From: an uncultured Lacinutrix sp.
Lineage (GTDB): Bacteria; Bacteroidota; Bacteroidia; Flavobacteriales; Flavobacteriaceae
Direction of reading: 5' to 3'
DNA: 7,075 nucleotides
Assembly (NCBI GenBank): GCA_937916035.1
Contig: CALGIH010000044.1
Location: forward strand, 1-7,075
The notes below the pieces were generated by a model, which did no database searches, was not told the origin of the DNA, and worked only from the letters and a program-made list of their open reading frames with translations. How positions within the stretch are numbered: the stretch's first letter is position 1; every line of letters begins with the position of its first letter. Positions 1-5,391 of the stretch are shown here, piece by piece. The position numbers and the translations under genes were made by a program.

Positions 1-1063
1 CACTGTTATTTTAGCAATGGTTCCTTGTTTAATCTTCGGAATGTTTAATGCAGGTTACCAACATTATTTAGCACTTGGAGCAATAGAAAGTGCTAGCGGA
101 TTTTTTGATACAGTATTTTGGTCATGGGACAACTTAGTAATTGGTTTATGGAAAGTACTTCCGCTAGTTATTGTGTCTTATGGAGTTGGTTTAGCTGTTG
201 AATTTGTATTCGCTATTATAAAAGGACACGAAGTTGAAGAAGGTTACTTGGTAACTGGTATGTTAGTGCCTTTAATTGTTCCTATTGATATTCCACTATG
301 GATGTTGGCTGTAGCAGTTGTTTTTGGTGTTATTATAGGAAAAGAGATATTTGGAGGTACAGGAATGAATATTTTAAACCCTGCATTAACTATTAGAGCT
401 TTCTTATTCTTCGCCTATCCAACGTGGATGTCTGGAGATAAAGTTTGGGTGCATGGAGCCGTTGAGCGTGATCAATTAATCGCTTCTGGACAAAACCTTG
501 ATGCGATCTCTGGTGAAACTATCTTAGGCAGTTATGCTCAAGGAAACTCGGTAGCATATGATTATTGGGATATGTTTTGGGGCTTAATTCCAGGATCGGT
601 AGGTGAGACTTCAAAAGTCTTAATTATAATTGGTGCTTTATTTTTAATTTTCACTAAAATAGGAAGCTGGAGAATTATAATTAGCACGCTAGTTGGAGCA
701 TTAACAATGGGACTTATTTTTAATTTTATAGTAGATTCTGGCTGGATTTCAGAGTCAAGTAAATTTCACGGATTAATGAGTGTTCCTTTTTGGCAACATT
801 TAATTATAGGAAGTATATTATTCGGAGCGGTTTATATGGCAACAGACCCCGTAACAGCATCACAAACCAATAAAGGGAAATGGATATATGGGTTTTTAAT
901 TGGATTTATTTCTATTATGATTCGCGTATTTAATCCAGCGTATCCAGAAGGTGTGTTTTTAGCAATTCTATTAATGAATGTATTTGCACCAACTATTGAT
1001 CATTATGTGGTTCAAGGTAACGTGAAGAAAAGATTGAAACGTTTAAAAGTTAAATCTGCATAA
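1..1063 (+). CDS. nqrB: Na+-translocating NADH:quinone reductase subunit B (5'-truncated by window edge)
   Basis: This is a membrane subunit of the Na+-pumping NADH:quinone reductase. It carries covalent FMN, and the family also binds riboflavin and forms the quinone site. The reading frame is open from base 2, so the ATG at 17 is internal; 353 codons are visible and roughly 50-60 N-terminal residues are missing compared with the usual ~410. Family signatures, numbered from that internal Met, are FGGTG (112-116, matching the Gly pair linked to quinone binding in Vibrio), NPALTIRAFLFFAYP (121-135), MATDPVTASQTNKGKW (about 275-290), and NPAYPEGVF with LLMNVFAPTIDHYVV near the C-terminus. Several hydrophobic helices alternate with these. 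The expected flavinylation site is DAISGET with Thr168 (codon 518-520); the residue before Thr is Glu, where the family normally has Ala. The stop lies 2 bp before nqrC, so co-transcription is very likely. The identification is secure. Confidence 0.97.
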   Translation, partial: TVILAMVPCLIFGMFNAGYQHYLALGAIESASGFFDTVFWSWDNLVIGLWKVLPLVIVSYGVGLAVEFVFAIIKGHEVEEGYLVTGMLVPLIVPIDIPLWMLAVAVVFGVIIGKEIFGGTGMNILNPALTIRAFLFFAYPTWMSGDKVWVHGAVERDQLIASGQNLDAISGETILGSYAQGNSVAYDYWDMFWGLIPGSVGETSKVLIIIGALFLIFTKIGSWRIIISTLVGALTMGLIFNFIVDSGWISESSKFHGLMSVPFWQHLIIGSILFGAVYMATDPVTASQTNKGKWIYGFLIGFISIMIRVFNPAYPEGVFLAILLMNVFAPTIDHYVVQGNVKKRLKRLKVKSA

Positions 1064-1065
1064 CG

Positions 1066-1818
1066 ATGGAAAAAAGAACAGATAAAAATTCATATACTAT
1101 ATTATTCGCTATAGGAATGGTTATAGTTGTAGGCTCACTTTTAGCGTTCGCAGCATCATCACTAAAGCCAAATATTGATGAAAACGAACGCCTAGAAAAG
1201 CAACAAAATATTTTGTATGCAATGGGTGTGAACGACAATGAAGGTACAAGCGCAAATTTTGTATCCACAGATAAAGCTCCAAAATTGTTTAAAAAGTATA
1301 TCAAAAAACAATTAGTGATACACGGAGAAAAGACTGCCGAAGATACTTTAGCATATTTAATTGATGTTAAAAAAGAAAAAACGTTAGCCAAAGAAGCAGG
1401 TTATAACAGGCGTTTGCCTCTTTTTGTTGGAGAAAAAGAAGGAAAAACATTTTACATTGCTCCAATACGTGGTAAAGGTCTTTGGGATGCTATTTGGGGT
1501 TATGTCGCTCTAGATAAAGATATGGTTGTGCAAGGCGCTTACTTTGACCATAAAGGAGAAACTCCTGGTCTTGGCGCTAACATCAAACAACGTTTCTTTA
1601 TGGACGATTTTATTGGCGAACATTTATTAGATGCATCAGGTAATTTTAAAGGAATTACCGTAGCAAAAGGAAATGCGGATCCAAAAAACAATGATAAAAC
1701 AGATAATGAAGTAGATGCAATTGCAGGAGCAACCATTACAGGTGATGGTGTTACTGCAATGATTAAAAGCGATTTAAAATTATACGTGCCTTATTTCAAC
1801 AACTTAAAAAACAATTAA
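1066..1818 (+). CDS. nqrC: Na+-translocating NADH:quinone reductase subunit C
   Basis: This 250-residue subunit carries the second covalent FMN of Na+-NQR and passes electrons toward NqrB. One N-terminal membrane helix (about residues 10-31, rich in I, V, G and L) anchors a soluble domain that in the family lies on the outer face of the membrane. The FMN-binding domain shows the conserved GETPGLG motif (164-170) and a flavinylation motif DAIAGAT (217-223), with Thr223 (codon 1732-1734) as the expected phosphoester-linked residue, close to Thr225 in Vibrio cholerae. Length is close to the usual ~257. The ATG follows the nqrB stop by 2 bp and the stop lies 3 bp before nqrD. There is no Shine-Dalgarno motif, as usual in Bacteroidota. 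Attachment of FMN needs an ApbE flavin transferase, which is not encoded in this window. Confidence 0.97.
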   Translation: MEKRTDKNSYTILFAIGMVIVVGSLLAFAASSLKPNIDENERLEKQQNILYAMGVNDNEGTSANFVSTDKAPKLFKKYIKKQLVIHGEKTAEDTLAYLIDVKKEKTLAKEAGYNRRLPLFVGEKEGKTFYIAPIRGKGLWDAIWGYVALDKDMVVQGAYFDHKGETPGLGANIKQRFFMDDFIGEHLLDASGNFKGITVAKGNADPKNNDKTDNEVDAIAGATITGDGVTAMIKSDLKLYVPYFNNLKNN

Positions 1819-1821
1819 TTT

Positions 1822-2472
1822 ATGGGACTTTTATCTAAAAAAGACAGCAAATTAATATTAGATCCATTAGCAGACGATAACCCAATTACTATTCAGGTAT
1901 TAGGAATCTGTTCTGCTTTAGCAATTACGGCTGAGTTAAAAGCATCTATAGTAATGGCAATTTCTGTATTATTTGTATTAGGTATAGGAAACGTAGTTAT
2001 TTCTTTAATGCGAAATATTATACCTTCAAAAATTAGAATTATTGTACAGTTAGTGGTTGTAGCAGCTCTTGTAATTATAGTGGATTTAGTTTTAAAAGCA
2101 TTTGCTTATGAATTAAGTAAAACACTATCAGTATTTGTAGGATTAATTATTACGAACTGTATTATTATGGGCCGTTTTGAAGCTTTTGCTTTAGCCAATA
2201 GTCCTTGGCGTTCTTTCCTTGACGGAATTGGAAATGCAGCAGGTTATGGTGTAATTCTAATTATAGTAGGATTTTTTAGAGAGTTATTAGGTTCTGGGAC
2301 TTTATTAGGTTTTCCTGTATTAGGAAATCCAATTCCTGGTGAACTTTCTGGTTTATATGCTTTAGGATATGAAAATAACGGTTTCATGTTATTATCACCA
2401 ATGGCATTAATAGTTGTAGGTATTATTATTTGGATACAACGCAGTAGAAATAAAGCATTAATAGAAGACTAA
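1822..2472 (+). CDS. nqrD: Na+-translocating NADH:quinone reductase subunit D
   Basis: This 216-residue integral membrane subunit belongs to the NqrDE/RnfAE family. About six hydrophobic helices are visible (roughly 22-38, 42-62, 71-97, 100-118, 138-158 and 190-207). Two cysteines, Cys30 in LGICSALAI and Cys113 in ITNCIIMGRFEAFA, match Cys29 and Cys112 of Vibrio NqrD, which together with two NqrE cysteines hold an iron centre in the middle of the membrane. The motifs NSPWRSFLDGIGN (126-138) and FFRELLGSGT (151-160) are also typical of the family. The start codon lies 3 bp after nqrC. Unlike the other junctions, the 3' side has a 74-bp gap before nqrE. Nothing suggests damage to the gene. Confidence 0.97.
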   Translation: MGLLSKKDSKLILDPLADDNPITIQVLGICSALAITAELKASIVMAISVLFVLGIGNVVISLMRNIIPSKIRIIVQLVVVAALVIIVDLVLKAFAYELSKTLSVFVGLIITNCIIMGRFEAFALANSPWRSFLDGIGNAAGYGVILIIVGFFRELLGSGTLLGFPVLGNPIPGELSGLYALGYENNGFMLLSPMALIVVGIIIWIQRSRNKALIED

Positions 2473-2482
2473 AAATTAGTAA

Positions 2483-2539
2483 GCAGTTGGCAGTCGCAGT
2501 AAAGAGTTACTGATCACTGAACACTGAGTACTGAATACT
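2483..2539. repeat. CAGT/ACTG heptamer-type repeat forming an interrupted palindrome between nqrD and nqrE
   Basis: The left arm has CAGT at 2484, 2491 and 2497. The right arm has ACTG at 2509, 2516, 2523 and 2530, a strict 7-base period (ACTGATC, ACTGAAC, ACTGAGT, ACTGAAT, then ACT). CAGT and ACTG are reverse complements, so the arms can pair. The core is a perfect 6-bp stem, CAGTAA (2497-2502) with TTACTG (2507-2512), around the loop AGAG, and further CAGT/ACTG pairs can stack outside it. It fills most of the 74-bp gap inside an otherwise tightly packed operon and ends 7 bases before the nqrE start. It looks like an inserted interspersed repeat of the kind I recall from flavobacterial intergenic regions; that recollection is not verified. 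It has no U-tract, so it is not a standard terminator. Confidence 0.75.
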
Positions 2540-2546
2540 ATAAAAA

Positions 2547-3308
2547 ATGGAACATATAGAATTATTTTTCAAATCGATATTTATAGACAACATGGTTTTT
2601 GCTACGTTCTTAGGAATGTGCTCTTATCTTGCTGTATCTAAAAAAGTAACAACAGCTGTTGGTCTTGGTGCTGCAGTTATATTTGTTCTAGCCATTACAG
2701 TTCCTTTAAACTGGTTGCTAGATCAGTATTTATTACAGCCAGGCGCGTTAGCTTGGATAGATGATAGCACAAATGGAGAAGGGTTTTCAGGAATGGATTT
2801 AAGTTTCTTGTCATTTATCATGTTCATTGCAACTATTGCAACTATGGTGCAATTAGTAGAAATTGTTGTTGAGAAATTTTCACCATCATTATATAATTCG
2901 CTTGGTATTTTCTTACCACTTATTGCCGTAAACTGTGCCATCTTAGGTGGCTCTTTATTCATGCAATCTCGTGAAATACCATCTTTAGGATTAGCAACGA
3001 CTTATGGAGTAGGTTCTGGAATTGGATGGTTTTTAGCAATTCTTGCCATTGCTGCCATTCGCGAGAAAATTAGATACTCAAACGTACCTGCACCTTTAAG
3101 AGGATTAGGAATTACATTTATCATTACAGGTTTAATGGCCATTGGATTCATGAGTTTTGGTGGTATGCTTACTGGAGGCGATGAAGAAGTAAAAGAAGAG
3201 AAAACAGTATTGGTTCAGAAAGAAGAAATCGAAGCTAAAAAAAGCATTACTTCAGAAGAAGAGCAAAAAGAAGAATTAGCTAATAACACTTTAAAAGAAG
3301 AGGAATAA
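2547..3308 (+). CDS. nqrE: Na+-translocating NADH:quinone reductase subunit E, with acidic C-terminal extension
   Basis: This integral membrane subunit is the partner of NqrD in the NqrDE/RnfAE family. The start [15 protein letters not shown] and the motifs [39 protein letters not shown] and [12 protein letters not shown] are near-diagnostic. Cys25 and Cys130 correspond to the intramembrane iron ligands (Cys26 and Cys120 in Vibrio). The protein has 253 residues against about 198 in Vibrio. Part of the excess is an insert of about 10 residues (around 70-83, [13 protein letters not shown]) in a loop between helices. Most of it is a Glu/Lys-rich hydrophilic tail from about residue 211 (3177-3305), placed after the point where the family normally ends. 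The translation start lies directly downstream of the palindromic repeat, with only A-rich sequence in front. The stop is 1 bp before nqrF. Confidence 0.97.
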   Translation: MEHIELFFKSIFIDNMVFATFLGMCSYLAVSKKVTTAVGLGAAVIFVLAITVPLNWLLDQYLLQPGALAWIDDSTNGEGFSGMDLSFLSFIMFIATIATMVQLVEIVVEKFSPSLYNSLGIFLPLIAVNCAILGGSLFMQSREIPSLGLATTYGVGSGIGWFLAILAIAAIREKIRYSNVPAPLRGLGITFIITGLMAIGFMSFGGMLTGGDEEVKEEKTVLVQKEEIEAKKSITSEEEQKEELANNTLKEEE

Positions 3309-3309
3309 C

Positions 3310-4623
3310 ATGATATTAGCCGCAAGTACATTAGGAACAGTATTAGCAACAGTTGCTGCATTTTTGGTTGTAACCTTGTTATTGGTAACATTGCTATTAT
3401 TTGTTAAACAAAAATTATCACCATCAGGTCCAGTAAAGATCTTAATTAATGGTGAACGTGAAATTGAAGTAAGTTCTGGAGATAGTTTATTGACTACACT
3501 TGGAGCTCAAAAAATATTCTTGCCATCTGCATGTGGTGGTGGTGGAACTTGTATACAATGTGAATGTCATGTATTATCTGGTGGAGGAGAAGCATTGCCT
3601 ACTGAAACACCTCATTTTTCGCGTAAAGAATTAGCACATGGAGCACGTTTGTCTTGTCAGGTAAAGGTAAAACAAGACATGGAAATTACAATTCCAGAAG
3701 AAGTTTTCGGAATTAAAAAATGGGAAGCAACTGTAGTATCTAACTTTAATGTAGCAACATTTATTAAAGAATTTATTGTAGAAATCCCACAAGATATGGG
3801 CTACAAAGCTGGAGGTTATATTCAGATAGAAATTCCAGAAACAGAAATTAAATATTCTGAAATGGATGTTACAGCACATCCTGAAGATCATCCAGGAGAT
3901 CCAGATAAATTTAAACCAGATTGGGAAAAATTTGGACTTTGGCCTTTAGTAATGAAGAACACTGAAACTGTTGAAAGAGCATATTCTATGGCTTCTTATC
4001 CTGCTGAAGGAAGAAAAATTATGCTAAACGTTCGTATTGCAACACCTCCTTTTGATCGTGCCAAAGGCGGATGGATGGATGTTAATCCAGGTATTGCGTC
4101 GTCATACATTTTTAATCAAAAACCAGGTGACAAAGTAACAATCTCTGGACCTTATGGTGAATTCTTTATCAACGAGTCTGAAGCTGAAATGCTATATGTT
4201 GGTGGTGGTGCAGGAATGGCTCCAATGCGTTCGCATTTATACGAGTTATTTAGAACCTTAAAAACTGGACGTAAAGTAACGTATTGGTATGGAGGCCGTT
4301 CTAAAGCAGAATTATTTTACATCCATTACTTTAGAGCTTTAGAGAAAGATTTTCCAAATTTTAAATTCTACCTGGCATTATCAGAACCAATGGAACAAGA
4401 TAATTGGAAGGTTAAAAAAGATATTAATGACGAAGCAGGTGATGGGTTTATAGGCTTTATACATAATTGTGTAATAGATAACTACTTAAATCACCATGAG
4501 TCACCAGAAGATATTGAATTGTACTTTTGCGGACCTCCATTAATGAACCAAGCAGTTCAAAAAATGGGAGAAGACTTTGGTATCGATGATGAGAATATTC
4601 GATTTGATGATTTCGGAGGTTAA
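3310..4623 (+). CDS. nqrF: Na+-translocating NADH:quinone reductase subunit F (NADH dehydrogenase / FAD / [2Fe-2S])
   Basis: This is the electron-input subunit: it oxidises NADH with FAD and hands electrons on through a [2Fe-2S] cluster. In order it has one N-terminal membrane helix (about 8-32), a ferredoxin domain with Cys75, Cys81, Cys84 and Cys116 in the C-x5-C-x2-C-x31-C pattern (CGGGGTCIQC), an FAD-binding barrel with RAYSMASYP (223-231) and GDKVTISGPYGEF (273-285), and an NADH-binding domain with GGGAGMAPMRSHL (298-310), CGPP (407-410) and the conserved C-terminus DDFGG. At 437 residues it is longer than the ~408 of Vibrio, mainly from inserts near 186-203 and 368-380. The ATG sits 1 bp after the nqrE stop; a GAGGA run in the end of nqrE happens to lie at Shine-Dalgarno distance, so translational coupling is likely. 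It is the last gene of the operon. Confidence 0.98.
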   Translation: MILAASTLGTVLATVAAFLVVTLLLVTLLLFVKQKLSPSGPVKILINGEREIEVSSGDSLLTTLGAQKIFLPSACGGGGTCIQCECHVLSGGGEALPTETPHFSRKELAHGARLSCQVKVKQDMEITIPEEVFGIKKWEATVVSNFNVATFIKEFIVEIPQDMGYKAGGYIQIEIPETEIKYSEMDVTAHPEDHPGDPDKFKPDWEKFGLWPLVMKNTETVERAYSMASYPAEGRKIMLNVRIATPPFDRAKGGWMDVNPGIASSYIFNQKPGDKVTISGPYGEFFINESEAEMLYVGGGAGMAPMRSHLYELFRTLKTGRKVTYWYGGRSKAELFYIHYFRALEKDFPNFKFYLALSEPMEQDNWKVKKDINDEAGDGFIGFIHNCVIDNYLNHHESPEDIELYFCGPPLMNQAVQKMGEDFGIDDENIRFDDFGG

Positions 4624-4624
4624 A

Positions 4625-4660
4625 ATTCCTGAGAAATCGGGAATCTCATTTAGAGAATCT
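4625..4660. repeat. Small palindromic repeat just after nqrF
   Basis: ATTCCTGA (4625-4632) and TCGGGAAT (4637-4644) pair over 8 bp (one G-T wobble) around a GAAA loop. TCTC (4644-4647) and GAGA (4653-4656) can form a second small stem. The 9-mer AATCTCATT (4642-4650), followed by A/G-rich AGAGA, recurs in the palindrome at 5138-5183, so the two look like degraded members of one repeat family. It starts 2 bases after the nqrF stop codon. It has no U-tract, so it is not the terminator, but it could protect the 3' end of the transcript. Confidence 0.5.
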
Positions 4661-4675
4661 TAACATATAAAATGG

Positions 4676-4695
4676 ATTTCTGCTTTTGCAGGAAT
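4676..4695. repeat. Short inverted repeat upstream of the terminator
   Basis: ATTTCTGC (4676-4683) and GCAGGAAT (4688-4695) form an 8-bp stem with one G-T wobble around a TTTT loop. The form resembles the widespread bacterial intergenic palindrome with a GGATT...CTGC/GCAG...GAAT core; that comparison is from memory. It directly precedes the A-run of the terminator. Confidence 0.5.
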
Positions 4696-4734
4696 AAAAA
4701 AAGCCCAACACATTGTGTTGGGCTTTTTGTTTTT
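4696..4734 (+). terminator. Rho-independent terminator of the nqr operon (probably bidirectional)
   Basis: GCCCAACAC (4703-4711) and GTGTTGGGC (4715-4723) form a perfect 9-bp stem with a 3-base loop. A run of seven A before the stem can pair with the five T after it and lengthen the helix, and T5-G-T5 follows as the U-tract. The A-run means the reverse strand also has stem plus U-tract, so it can stop minus-strand transcripts coming from 4772 onward. It lies 73 bp after the nqrF stop, between convergent genes. Confidence 0.92.
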
Positions 4735-4771
4735 AAGTATTTCGTCATTAATTAGGTATCTCAGATTCTAG

Positions 4772-4993
4772 TCATTCTAAAATTTCAACAATACTAGTAC
4801 GAAGTATTATAGACTGTAAATCACTAATATTATTTGTAACAATACAACGTGTTAAATGATTTTCATAATCAGGTAGATATAAAAGATGATTGAAATCTTC
4901 CGGTATTATTTCACCAATGGCATATTTAAAGTATTTAACTGTTTTTCCAGTTTCCATAAGGTCGTGTCTAATTTTTATAAAGAATTTAATCAT
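4772..4993 (-). CDS. Small ORF resembling an internally deleted DUF6090-family membrane protein; probable gene remnant
   Basis: The frame encodes 73 residues. The first 30 (MIKFFIKIRHDLMETGKTVK, then YFKYAIGEII) match, from memory, the typical start of flavobacterial DUF6090-type proteins, which usually continue LVVIGILIALQINNWNE as a membrane helix followed by roughly 180 more residues. Here that helix and the middle are absent: after AIGEII the protein jumps to PEDFNHLLYLPDYENHL and a helical end, which looks like the C-terminal part of the same family. The simplest reading is an in-frame internal deletion at about codon 30/31 (near base 4903). The function of the family is unknown to me. 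The frame is intact, so a short protein could still be made, but it lacks the membrane anchor. It stands alone on the minus strand, convergent with nqrF, and 23 bases of it recur identically at the right edge. Confidence 0.55.
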   Translation of the reverse strand: MIKFFIKIRHDLMETGKTVKYFKYAIGEIIPEDFNHLLYLPDYENHLTRCIVTNNISDLQSIILRTSIVEILE

Positions 4994-5019
4994 AGTTTCT
5001 AATTAGCTGTTTTATATGT

Positions 5020-5079
5020 CCGCAAGCGGCTATCTTCACCAAAGGTCTAGCCAGACCATTGATTTTGTAAAGACAAAAT
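5020..5079. repeat. Cluster of short hairpins in the gene-free stretch 4994-5213
   Basis: Three stems follow each other: CCGC-AA-GCGG (5020-5029), GGTCT-AGCC-AGACC (5044-5057) and ATTTTGT-AAAG-ACAAAAT (5062-5079, 7 perfect bp). GGCTA (5028-5032) can alternatively pair with TAGCC (5048-5052). No long frame crosses the region. It lies upstream of the DUF6090-like ORF on the minus strand, so it could be its leader, a small RNA, or decayed repeat sequence; nothing here decides between these. I see no clear Bacteroidota promoter (TTG...TAnnTTTG) in it. Confidence 0.4.
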
Positions 5080-5137
5080 TGTGTTTCGATAATCTAAAGA
5101 ATTTGATCATAATGCTAATTTATTGTCTTCTTTAACA

Positions 5138-5183
5138 CCTTTGAGAAATCTCATTAGGAGATGTCTCGACTGCGCTCAAAAGG
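5138..5183. repeat. Palindromic interspersed repeat (GAGCGCAGTCGAGA type)
   Basis: The outer arms CCTTTGAG (5138-5145) and CTCAAAAGG (5175-5183) are complementary apart from one extra A. The inner arms GAGAAATCTC (5143-5152) and GAGATGTCTC (5158-5167) pair with one mismatch around ATTAG. Read on the minus strand the right half is GAGCGCAGTCGAGACATCTC, a wording I associate with intergenic repeats common in flavobacterial genomes (recollection, not a search). The AATCTCATT core is shared with 4625-4660. It sits just downstream of the 39-codon ORF on the minus strand. It has no U-tract following in either direction. Confidence 0.6.
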
Positions 5184-5213
5184 ATAGTTAGTAAAAGGTT
5201 AAAAAGAGTAGTA

Positions 5214-5333
5214 TCATAGTTCTTCAACATTATCGGAATTCTTTTGTTCCTTAAAATAACGTGACACAACTTTAATCACAACACGTAATATTAAAGCTGC
5301 TGCAACAATATAAATAGTTGTTGTTGTATCCAT
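5214..5333 (-). CDS. Putative 39-residue single-helix membrane protein
   Basis: The frame reads MDTTTTIYIVAAALILRVVI, then a basic/acidic hydrophilic tail ending NVEEL. Residues 7-23 form one hydrophobic stretch interrupted by Arg17 and Lys21, followed by a charged tail, so a small membrane-bound or amphipathic peptide is plausible. The frame also stays open upstream to an ATG at 5486, but that version would run 95 bp into the 3' end of the peptidase gene and has no membrane-protein character there. The ATG at 5331-5333 has an A-rich leader typical of Bacteroidota and starts 58 bp after the peptidase stop, so it may be co-transcribed with it. I do not recognise the family, and such a short frame could be chance. 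Confidence 0.45.
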   Translation of the reverse strand: MDTTTTIYIVAAALILRVVIKVVSRYFKEQKNSDNVEEL

Positions 5334-5391
5334 AGAATTTGTTTTTTTATATTTAAGAGATTGCCACGTTGCACTCACAATGAAGTCGTAT

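Noticed and set aside
17..19. ATG at 17 as the nqrB start
   Set aside because: The frame is open to the window edge and the visible protein lacks the N-terminal part of the family, so this Met is internal.
1050..1391. 113-codon minus-strand frame across nqrC
   Set aside because: It is antisense to well-conserved nqrB/nqrC coding sequence; Phe/Ser-rich composition is typical of a shadow frame.
2509..2539. Short tandem repeats read as a CRISPR array
   Set aside because: The 7-base units have no spacers and sit in mirrored arms; there are no cas genes.
5138..5183. Palindrome as a terminator for the minus-strand peptidase transcript
   Set aside because: No T-run follows the stem on the minus strand; the bidirectional hairpin at 4696-4734 is a better terminator, though farther away.
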